6,923 nucleotides of DNA, from assembly GCA_003157945.1 (NCBI GenBank), contig PMFY01000106.1, positions 682-7,604 of the forward strand, written 5' to 3'. A program made the translations under genes and the position numbers. This document shows, in pieces, positions 1-4,960 of this stretch (its first letter is position 1; the number at the start of each line of letters is the position of its first letter). Origin of the DNA: Acidimicrobiaceae bacterium. GTDB lineage: Bacteria > Actinomycetota > Acidimicrobiia > Acidimicrobiales > RAAP-2. The notes under the pieces were generated by a model. That model was not told the origin of the DNA and did no database searches. It saw only the letters and a list, made by a program, of their open reading frames with translations.

Positions 1-414
1 ACCGACACCTTCGCCGACTTCACCGGGGCCGAGTCCTCGCCCCACCTCGAGCTGGTGCGCCGGTGGGTGCGCCACGGCGAGCTCCCGCTGGACGCCGCCG
101 AGGCCCGCAACGCGGTGGCCGACCTGGACGACGACGAGGTCCTGGCCAGACTGCACTTCCGCATCGCCGCCGAGGCCCACCGCCGGGGGGACGCCACCAC
201 CACCCGAAGCCACGTGCTGCGGGCCGGCGCGCTCGCTCCCGACGACCTGACCATCTGGAGGGCGGGCATGCCCCTGATCGGCGAGGACCCGTTCGGCCAG
301 GACTTCCTCGACCGCTACGACAGCTGGAGGGCGAAGGGCTCGCCCGCCCACGTGCTGCCCGCGGACCTGGGCTCGGGTGCGGCCGGACCGGAGCCCGTGT
401 CGGTGCCCACGTGA
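1..414 (+). CDS. C-terminal part of a putative redoxin (TlpA/ResA-like) family protein, 5'-truncated by window
   Basis: Reading frame 1 is open from the first base to a TGA at 412-414, giving 137 residues of a protein that starts upstream. What is visible is a mostly helical, acidic/basic tail: LVRRWVRHGELPL, then a segment resembling one TPR-like helical pair (HFRIAAEAHRRGD...HVLRAGALAPDD), then IWRAGMPLIGEDPFGQDF and a short Pro/Gly-rich end. From memory, this tail resembles the C-terminal extension of actinobacterial and proteobacterial AhpC/TSA or TlpA-like redoxin proteins, whose thioredoxin fold would lie upstream. No CxxC or cis-Pro motif falls inside the window, so the redox assignment is inferred. 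The stop overlaps the GTG start of the ferredoxin by 4 nt, so the two are probably co-translated and may share a redox role. The CDS call is strong; the family name is only moderate. Confidence 0.6.
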   Translation, partial: TDTFADFTGAESSPHLELVRRWVRHGELPLDAAEARNAVADLDDDEVLARLHFRIAAEAHRRGDATTTRSHVLRAGALAPDDLTIWRAGMPLIGEDPFGQDFLDRYDSWRAKGSPAHVLPADLGSGAAGPEPVSVPT

Positions 415-617
415 GGGTGGAGATCGACGCGGAGGCGTGCACCGGTCACGGCCGGTGCTACATGGTGGCGCCCGCGGTGTTCGCCAGCGACGACAGCGGG
501 TTCGGTGTCGTGGTGGTCGAAGGTCCGCTGGACGCCCCGCAGCTCACCGAGGCCCGGTCGGCCGTGGCCAACTGCCCCGAGCGGGCCGTCCGGCTCGCCG
601 AGCCCGCGGCCCGCTGA
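411..617 (+). CDS. Small Fe-S ferredoxin, CxxHxxC...CP type (P450-associated family)
   Basis: This 68-residue protein is the usual size for the single-cluster ferredoxins that donate electrons to cytochromes P450 in actinobacteria. Cluster ligands are C10 and C16 in ACTGHGRC and C55 followed by P56 in NCPERAV. The place of the second cysteine of a 4Fe-4S site is held by H13, giving the pattern CxxHxxC(x)nCP. In this family a non-Cys residue there usually means a 3Fe-4S cluster or a modified 4Fe-4S cluster with altered potential. The middle segment (VAPAVFASDDSGFG) is typical. The GTG start at 411 lies inside the ACGTGA overlap with the upstream stop. No good Shine-Dalgarno is at the right distance (a GGAG at 390-393 is too far), which points to translational coupling. 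No P450 or ferredoxin reductase is in the window; the electron partner probably lies upstream or elsewhere. GTG at 417 is a possible alternative start. Confidence 0.9.
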   Translation: MRVEIDAEACTGHGRCYMVAPAVFASDDSGFGVVVVEGPLDAPQLTEARSAVANCPERAVRLAEPAAR

Positions 618-669
618 CCCCGCCACCCCCGACCGGGCGAACGAGCCGACGCTAGGCGGGCCGGGGCTC
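600..669. terminator. Candidate bidirectional terminator: 14-bp inverted repeat between convergent genes
   Basis: The left arm 600-614 and right arm 656-669 pair over 14 bp with a single bulged G at 606. The 41-nt loop (615-655) holds both stop codons (TGA 615-617 on plus, TAG read from 654-652 on minus). Each arm is the last five codons of one convergent gene: E-P-A-A-R for the ferredoxin and E-P-R-P-A for the acyl-CoA dehydrogenase. There is no U-tract, which is common for actinobacterial terminators. The pairing is seen directly; terminator function is inferred, and the long loop makes it uncertain. Confidence 0.4.
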
Positions 670-1830
670 GCGGGGTAGGCCGAGACCCATCTCGGCGATG
701 ATGTTGAGGTTGATCTCGGTGGTCCCGCCGGCGATCGTCGTCTGGCGGGCGGCGGCCAGGTTGTAGGTCCACGGACCGTCCACACCGCCCCCGACGCCGA
801 GCATGTCCACGGCCAGCTCGGCCAGACGCTGCTCGGCGCGACCCCAGGCCAGCTTGGCCAGGGAGCCGTCGGGGCCGGTCGGCTGACCGTTGCGCATCTG
901 GGCCAACGACCGGTTGCACATCCACCGCATGCAGGCGATGTCGGCGTAGACGCCGGCCACGCGGTCCCGGATCCTCGGGTCCTCCAGCGACGGCCGGGCC
1001 GCCGGATCGGACAACAGGTTCCCGAGCTTACGGGAGAGCCCGAGGTGGAGCCGGGCCACGCCGGCCCGCTCGAAGCTCAGCGTGGTCATGGCCACCTGCC
1101 ATCCCTGGTGCAGCGGCCCGAGCAGGGCGTCGCGGGGGACACGGACGTCGGCGAAGAAGAGCTCGCTGAAGGGCTGCTCGCCGGTGATCGTCCGGACCGG
1201 CCGGATGTCGATCCCGGATGTGCGGAGGTCGACCAGGAGGCAGCTGATCCCCTTGTGCTTGGGGACGTCGGGGTCGGTCCGCACGTACAGCTGGCACCAG
1301 TCGGCCAACTGGCCGAGGCTGTTCCAGGTCTTCTGGCCGTTGACCACGAAGTCGTCGCCGTCGGCCACGGCACTGGTGCGGAGCGAGGCCAGGTCGCTCC
1401 CGGCGTCGGGCTCGGACATCCCCTGGGACCAGATCTCGTCCCCCCGCAGCATCGGGCGCAGGAACCGCTCCTGCTGTGCGTCGGTGCCGTACGCCATGAT
1501 CGCCGGTGCGATGTTGGAGACCCCGATCACGTTGAGCGGGCCCGGCGCCGACACGGCGCTCATCTCCTCGAGGTAGGCGAGCTGCTCGTCGATGTCCGCC
1601 CCGCGCCCGCCGTGCTCCGTCGGCCAGGCCGGCGCGGCCCAGCCGGCATCGGCCAGCCGGCGGTTCCAGTCCCGCAGCAGCTCGAGGTCGCCCTCGTCGG
1701 GTGCCTTGCCGCCGGCTGCGGCGACCTCCGGGGTGAGCTCACGGTCCAGCCACTCCCGTAGCTCGACGCGGAACCGGTCGGCCGGGCCGGGCTCGGTCGA
1801 CGTCGGTGCGGTGCGGGTCTGTTCGGTCAT
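652..1830 (-). CDS. Acyl-CoA dehydrogenase family flavoprotein (stand-alone)
   Basis: A cytoplasmic FAD enzyme expected to oxidise an acyl-CoA to its 2,3-enoyl-CoA and pass electrons to electron-transfer flavoprotein. The 392 residues are full length for the family. Order: N-terminal helical domain with WPTEHGGRG (69-77); middle beta domain with MSEPDAGSD (138-146), VNGQKTWNS (163-171) and KHKG (191-194); C-terminal helical domain ending IAGGTTEI (366-373) and GLGLPR. The place of the MCAD-type Glu (YEGT) is G368. The catalytic base is therefore probably E254 in LSFERAG, as in isovaleryl-CoA dehydrogenase and many actinobacterial FadE proteins acting on branched or bulky acyl-CoAs. The ATG at 1830 is chosen because GGAG (plus-strand CTCC 1837-1840) sits 6 nt upstream and the protein begins MTEQ just before the family's conserved N-terminus; a longer open frame upstream is low-complexity. 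The gene is divergent from the thioesterase and convergent with the ferredoxin, so it is probably its own transcription unit. Substrate unknown. Confidence 0.93.
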   Translation of the reverse strand: MTEQTRTAPTSTEPGPADRFRVELREWLDRELTPEVAAAGGKAPDEGDLELLRDWNRRLADAGWAAPAWPTEHGGRGADIDEQLAYLEEMSAVSAPGPLNVIGVSNIAPAIMAYGTDAQQERFLRPMLRGDEIWSQGMSEPDAGSDLASLRTSAVADGDDFVVNGQKTWNSLGQLADWCQLYVRTDPDVPKHKGISCLLVDLRTSGIDIRPVRTITGEQPFSELFFADVRVPRDALLGPLHQGWQVAMTTLSFERAGVARLHLGLSRKLGNLLSDPAARPSLEDPRIRDRVAGVYADIACMRWMCNRSLAQMRNGQPTGPDGSLAKLAWGRAEQRLAELAVDMLGVGGGVDGPWTYNLAAARQTTIAGGTTEINLNIIAEMGLGLPREPRPA

Positions 1831-2016
1831 GGGTGGCTCCGGTGGCCGACGGTCCACGGGGGAGTGGGGCCGTCGATGGGGACAGGACGCTCTCAAGCTA
1901 GCCACTCCACACCGGACGGCACCACGAGGTACCGTCGGGCCGGGCGCCGGCGACGTCGCGCCCGGCATCCGACCGCGGCAGCCCGCTGCCGGCCCGCACG
2001 ACCAGGAGACCCGCCC
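1831..2016. other. Divergent intergenic region between acyl-CoA dehydrogenase and thioesterase
   Basis: These 186 bp must carry the start signals for both divergent genes. No convincing -35/-10 pair was found on either strand by eye. The only AT-richer patch is around TCAAGCTAGCC (1892-1902). A 7-bp inverted repeat, GGAGTGG (1861-1867) and CCACTCC (1902-1908), has centres about 41 bp apart, roughly four helical turns, and encloses that patch. It could be an operator, but it is short and may be chance in GC-rich DNA. No coding potential is seen here: in-frame upward extensions of both genes are Arg/Pro-rich and unlike the families. Confidence 0.35.
2004..2008 (+). promoter_or_regulatory. Ribosome binding site fixing the thioesterase GTG start
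   Basis: AGGAG lies 8 nt before the GTG at 2017. It supports this start over upstream in-frame ATG codons (from 1864), whose predicted extension is Arg-rich and not part of the family. Confidence 0.7.
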
Positions 2017-2871
2017 GTGCCGGAACTCGACGAACTGCTCGCCGTCCTCGACCTCGATCCCACCGGCGACCGGTCGTGGACGGGCGCCAGCATGGACTTC
2101 GGCGCCGGCGCCGTGGTCTTCGGTGGCCAACTACTGGCCCAGACCATCGTGGCCGCCGCCACCGTCGACCCCGCCAAGTCGGTCAAGTCGGTGCACACGG
2201 TGTTCGCCCGGGGCGCTTCGACCGATCGACCGCTCGAGTTCGCCGTCGACGTCATGCAGCAGGGGCGGTCGTTCGCCAGCGCCACCGTCACCATCAGTCA
2301 GGGGGAACGGCTCTGCACCCGGTCACTCGTGCTGCTGCACGCCCCGGACCCGGACCTGATCCGTCATCAGGACGCCGCCCCCGAGGTGCCGTCCGCCGCC
2401 GAGTCCACCCCGTCGGCCCACGGCGCCGGGTTCTGGGAGGTCCGCACGGTGGGTGGCGTGGACATCGCCGACCCCGACGCGGTGGGACCGCCACGACTCG
2501 ACGTGTGGACCCGGTTCCCGGACGCCCCCGACGACCCGAACCTCAACCAGGCGCTGCTCGCCTTCGCCACCGACGGCTTCCTCATCGGGACGGCGATGCG
2601 GCCCCACGCCGGGGTCGGCCAGGCACTGGCCCACCGGTCGATCTCGACCAGCGTCATCACCCACACGCTCACGTTCCACGGGCCGGTGGACGCCTCCGGC
2701 TGGCTCCTGCTCGACCAGGAGAGCCCGGTGGCGGGGGCCGGTCGCAGCTACGGCCGGGCCCATGTCTTCGCCGAGGGCGGTGACCTCGTGGCCTCGTTCG
2801 TGCAGGAGAACATGATCCGGGCCTTCGCCACCGACCAGGCGCCGCCCCCCGGTGGACGCGCCGCCCACTGA
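2017..2871 (+). CDS. TesB-like acyl-CoA thioesterase (double hotdog)
   Basis: This 284-residue protein matches the size of acyl-CoA thioesterase II (E. coli TesB, 286 aa), which hydrolyses acyl-CoA to free acid and CoA. The N-terminal hotdog shows VFGGQLLAQTIVAA (34-47), VHTVFARG (59-66) and QQGRSF (81-86). The C-terminal hotdog shows FATDGFLIGTAMRPH (183-197), THTLTFHGP (215-223) and SFVQENMIR (260-268). Of the E. coli catalytic triad D204/T228/Q278, D186 and Q263 are present. The ungapped alignment from FVQE back to TLTFH puts V213 at the Thr position and T215 at E. coli D230. Neighbouring S210, T211, S212 or T215 might stand in. This motif variant seems to be shared by a group of actinobacterial homologues (recollection, not checked). 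Start is GTG with AGGAG 8 nt upstream. It stands alone, 225 nt before the SDR operon; it may free CoA from stalled intermediates. Confidence 0.88.
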   Translation: MPELDELLAVLDLDPTGDRSWTGASMDFGAGAVVFGGQLLAQTIVAAATVDPAKSVKSVHTVFARGASTDRPLEFAVDVMQQGRSFASATVTISQGERLCTRSLVLLHAPDPDLIRHQDAAPEVPSAAESTPSAHGAGFWEVRTVGGVDIADPDAVGPPRLDVWTRFPDAPDDPNLNQALLAFATDGFLIGTAMRPHAGVGQALAHRSISTSVITHTLTFHGPVDASGWLLLDQESPVAGAGRSYGRAHVFAEGGDLVASFVQENMIRAFATDQAPPPGGRAAH

Positions 2872-2895
2872 CGGCCGGTCGGGCCCGGGCGAGAC

Positions 2896-2935
2896 GTTTG
2901 GCAGGACCGGGGAGATGTCCTAACGTCTGCCGAAC
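2896..2935. repeat. Inverted repeat overlapping the SDR-operon promoter (candidate operator)
   Basis: GTTTGGCAG (2896-2904) and CTGCCGAAC (2927-2935) are inverted copies matching at 8 of 9 positions, with 22 bp between them and centres about 31 bp apart (three helical turns). The left arm covers the putative -35 box and the right arm covers the expected transcription start. A nested GGAC (2904-2907)/GTCC (2917-2920) pair lies inside. This geometry suits a dimeric repressor such as a TetR-family protein, which often controls acyl-CoA catabolic operons. No regulator gene is in the window, so the role is inferred. Confidence 0.4.
2898..2926 (+). promoter_or_regulatory. Putative housekeeping-sigma promoter of the SDR-acyl-CoA dehydrogenase operon
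   Basis: TTGGCA (2898-2903) is one base from the -35 consensus TTGACA. It is followed after exactly 17 nt by TAACGT (2921-2926), which fits the actinobacterial TANNNT -10 pattern. Transcription would start near 2932-2934, giving a leader of about 160 nt before the SDR start. It is the best -35/-10 pair seen in any intergenic region of the window. Confidence 0.5.
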
Positions 2936-2937
2936 AA

Positions 2938-2964
2938 CGCCGTCCACCACCGGTGCGGACGGCG
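2938..2964 (+). repeat. Perfect 8-bp stem-loop at the 5' end of the SDR leader
   Basis: CGCCGTCC (2938-2945) pairs fully with GGACGGCG (2957-2964) around an 11-nt loop that itself contains ACCGGT. It starts a few nucleotides after the predicted transcription start, so it would form a 5'-terminal hairpin of the SDR mRNA. Alternatively it is a U-less terminator for the thioesterase, whose stop is 66 nt upstream. Confidence 0.4.
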
Positions 2965-3016
2965 CCGGCACGGGGACAGCCGCCCGCGCCGCGACCCACC
3001 GGTGGGACGGTGCCGA

Positions 3017-3037
3017 GACCCCGGTCACGCCGGGGTC
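3017..3037 (+). repeat. Perfect 8-bp stem-loop in the SDR leader
   Basis: GACCCCGG (3017-3024) pairs perfectly with CCGGGGTC (3030-3037) around the 5-nt loop TCACG. This would be a very stable hairpin ending 59 nt before the SDR start codon. No T-run follows. It may be a leader element, an attenuator or part of a U-less terminator. A 12-bp perfect palindrome CCCACCGGTGGG (2995-3006) lies just upstream. Confidence 0.4.
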
Positions 3038-3096
3038 GGACGGGTGCGCCGGGCCCACGGGGGCCGGGGGACGGCAGGAGGAGTGGGGGAGCCGAC

Positions 3097-3921
3097 ATGG
3101 ACGACGTACTCGGATACGCGGGCAAGCGGGCCGTGGTGACCGGTGCCGCCTCGGGGATGGGCGCGGCCACGGTCGACGTGCTGGTCCAACTCGGCGCCGA
3201 CGTGGTCGGCCTCGACCGCGCGCCGATCACCGGGCCCGTGCGCCAGGCCGTCGAGGTGGACCTCCTGGACCCCGACTCGATCGCCGCCGCCGCCGACCGG
3301 ATCGAGGGTGACGTCGACGCCTTCTTCAACTGCGCCGGGCTCCCCGGCCCCCCGTTCTCGGATCTCGAGACGATGCTGGTGAACTTCGTGGGCGGGCGCG
3401 ACCTGATCGAGCGGGTGGTGCCGCGGATGCCGTCGGGTTCCGCCGTGGTCTACGTGGCCTCCGCCGGCGGCATCGGCTGGGAGGCCAACCTCGGTACCTT
3501 CGCCGAGCTGTTCGCCACGGACTCCTACGCGGCCGGCCGGGCCTGGCTCGAGTCCCACCCCGAGGTGTGGGAGGGGAACGCCTACGCCACCTCGAAGCAG
3601 GCCATCAACGCCTGGACCGCCTGGCGGTCGGTGGGGCTGATGAAGGACCACGGTATCCGGCTCAACTGCACCAACCCGGGGCCGACGAGCACGGCCATGA
3701 TGCCGTTCTTCCACGATGCCGTGGGCAAGGACCTCGTGGACGCGGCGATCGGTCCGGTGGGCCGGTACTCGACGTCCGAGGAGCAGGCCTGGGCCATGGT
3801 GCTGATCGGGAGCGCCCGGGCCAGCTACGTGGTCGGGGAGTCGCTGTACGCCGACGGGGGCTTCTACAGCGCCCTGCAGACCGGCCAGATCGACTTCTCG
3901 CACCTCATGCCCAGCGAGTAG
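3097..3921 (+). CDS. NAD-dependent short-chain dehydrogenase/reductase, 3-alpha-hydroxysteroid dehydrogenase/carbonyl reductase-like
   Basis: A 274-residue Rossmann-fold oxidoreductase acting on an alcohol/ketone pair. It shows the cofactor motif TGAASGMG (15-22), D40 at the end of the second strand (favours NAD over NADP), D55, the NCAG motif (78-81), N96, catalytic S122 in VASAGG, Y163 and K167 in YATSK, then NPGPTST (193-199). S122 and Y163 are 41 residues apart because of an insertion (about 125-160). The same spacing is known in Comamonas testosteroni 3-alpha-HSD/carbonyl reductase (S114/Y155), and coniferyl-alcohol dehydrogenases belong to the same subfamily. ATG 3097 follows GGGGGAG (3085-3091) by 5 nt; the longer in-frame extension from 2953 is Pro/Arg-rich and unlike SDRs. 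The next gene starts 4 nt after the stop. The likely role is oxidation or reduction of a hydroxyl group on a ring substrate or a CoA thioester intermediate; the substrate is not determinable here. Confidence 0.88.
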   Translation: MDDVLGYAGKRAVVTGAASGMGAATVDVLVQLGADVVGLDRAPITGPVRQAVEVDLLDPDSIAAAADRIEGDVDAFFNCAGLPGPPFSDLETMLVNFVGGRDLIERVVPRMPSGSAVVYVASAGGIGWEANLGTFAELFATDSYAAGRAWLESHPEVWEGNAYATSKQAINAWTAWRSVGLMKDHGIRLNCTNPGPTSTAMMPFFHDAVGKDLVDAAIGPVGRYSTSEEQAWAMVLIGSARASYVVGESLYADGGFYSALQTGQIDFSHLMPSE

Positions 3922-3925
3922 CTCG

Positions 3926-4960
3926 GTGGACCTCCGCCCCAGCGACGAGCAGCTGCAGCTGATCGACGCCTTCGGCGCGCTCTACGCCAAGGAGTCGACG
4001 GCGGAGCGGGTCCGGGAGGCCGAGCCCCTCGGATTCGACCCCCGGCTCTGGTCCCAGCTGGTCGAACTCGGGGCCCTCGCCATGGCGGTCGACGAGGCGC
4101 ACGGCGGTTGGGGCGCCACCCTCCTCGACCTGGAGCTGGTGGCGGAGGAGCACGGCCGGGCCCTGGGGCCGGCTCCCCTGTTCGAGGCCCAGGTGGCCTG
4201 TCGCCTGCTGGCCCGCACCGATGGTGCCGCCGCCGCCGACCTCCTGGCTGCGGCGCTCGCCGGGGCGCGGCTGCCCACGGTGTCGCCGCGGGCCCCCGCC
4301 TCCGGCGGGCTGGCGTTGGTGCCGGCCGGTGCCGTGGCCACCGACGTGATCGTCCGCCTGGACGACCGGTTGATCGTCCTGCCGCTCGGCGACGACCGGA
4401 CCGTCCCGGAGAACGTCGGCTCCCAGCCCCTGGCCGATGTACCGGTCGATCCGGCGCGCCTGGCCGGAGCCACCGTCCTGGCCGAACGGTCCGGTGCCGA
4501 GCTGTTCGACCGGGCCCTCGACGACTGGCTGGTGCTGACGGCCGGGGCGCTCGCCGGCATGGCCGAGCGGGCCGTCCGGATCGGCGTCGACTACGCGGCC
4601 GAGCGCGAGGCGTTCGACCAGAAGATCGGGGCGTTCCAGGCCGTCGGACACCGACTGGCCGACGTGGCCACGGCCTCGGCCGGCGCCACCCTCCTGGCCC
4701 GCGAGGCGGCCTGGGCCGACGACGAGGAGCCGGGCCGACGCGCCGAGCTGGCCGCCATGGCCTTCTCCTTCGCCGCCGAGGCGGCCAGGGACGCCACCGC
4801 GGTGGCCCTCCACGTCCACGGCGGCTACGGCTTCATGCTCGAGTACGACATCCAGCTCTACTACCGGCGCGCCCGGGGCTGGACCAACGTGCTGATGAGC
4901 CCGTCGGCCGCGGCGCGTCGCGTGGCCGACCGGCGCTACGGGCCGGAGGGGGCGAGCTGA
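3926..4960 (+). CDS. Acyl-CoA dehydrogenase-like subunit, short form lacking usual catalytic motifs
   Basis: This 344-residue protein has acyl-CoA dehydrogenase architecture but is about 45 residues shorter than its neighbour. The N-terminal helical domain (MDLRPSDEQLQLIDAF; VDEAHGGWG at 55-63) is intact. The middle domain (about 110-185) is shortened and lacks the SEPxAGSD and NGxK motifs. The C-terminal domain keeps REAFDQKIGAFQAVGH (227-242, matching the family's FAD/dimer motif) and HVHGGYGFMLEYD (296-308). It then runs RRARGWTNVLMSPS instead of the usual IYxGTSEI end. At the helix position of the isovaleryl-CoA dehydrogenase base, D200 replaces Glu. These traits resemble the small subunit of alpha2-beta2 enzymes such as ChsE1-ChsE2, so it most likely functions only with the following gene product. 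GTG start 4 nt after the SDR stop with no clear Shine-Dalgarno suggests coupled translation; its stop overlaps the next start by one base. Confidence 0.88.
   Translation: MDLRPSDEQLQLIDAFGALYAKESTAERVREAEPLGFDPRLWSQLVELGALAMAVDEAHGGWGATLLDLELVAEEHGRALGPAPLFEAQVACRLLARTDGAAAADLLAAALAGARLPTVSPRAPASGGLALVPAGAVATDVIVRLDDRLIVLPLGDDRTVPENVGSQPLADVPVDPARLAGATVLAERSGAELFDRALDDWLVLTAGALAGMAERAVRIGVDYAAEREAFDQKIGAFQAVGHRLADVATASAGATLLAREAAWADDEEPGRRAELAAMAFSFAAEAARDATAVALHVHGGYGFMLEYDIQLYYRRARGWTNVLMSPSAAARRVADRRYGPEGAS

Noticed and set aside
1045..1761. 238-codon plus-strand open frame opposite the stand-alone ACAD
   Set aside because: It is a shadow of the ACAD codons with no family motif and no ribosome binding site linked to a plausible start.
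1831..2130. 100-residue N-terminal extension of the minus-strand ACAD
   Set aside because: It would overlap the divergent thioesterase and is low complexity; the ATG at 1830 has a good ribosome binding site and normal family length.
2911..2925. Possible small upstream ORF or start at the ATG in GGAGATG (2914-2916)
   Set aside because: It lies before the predicted transcription start, and that reading frame meets TAA at 2921-2923 after two codons.
2953..3096. 48-residue in-frame extension of the SDR from a GTG at 2953
   Set aside because: It is Pro/Arg/Gly-rich, unlike any SDR N-terminus, and would run through the hairpin leader; ATG 3097 has a Shine-Dalgarno and places the cofactor motif at the usual distance.
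3025..3903. 292-codon minus-strand open frame opposite the SDR
   Set aside because: It is a Gly/Val/His/Arg-rich shadow frame; the plus-strand SDR is complete with all catalytic motifs.
4108..4959. In-frame N-terminal extension of the catalytic ACAD
   Set aside because: The extension is Arg/Pro/Gly repeats from the wrong frame of the preceding gene. The ATG at 4960 with GGAGG upstream gives a normal ACAD length.
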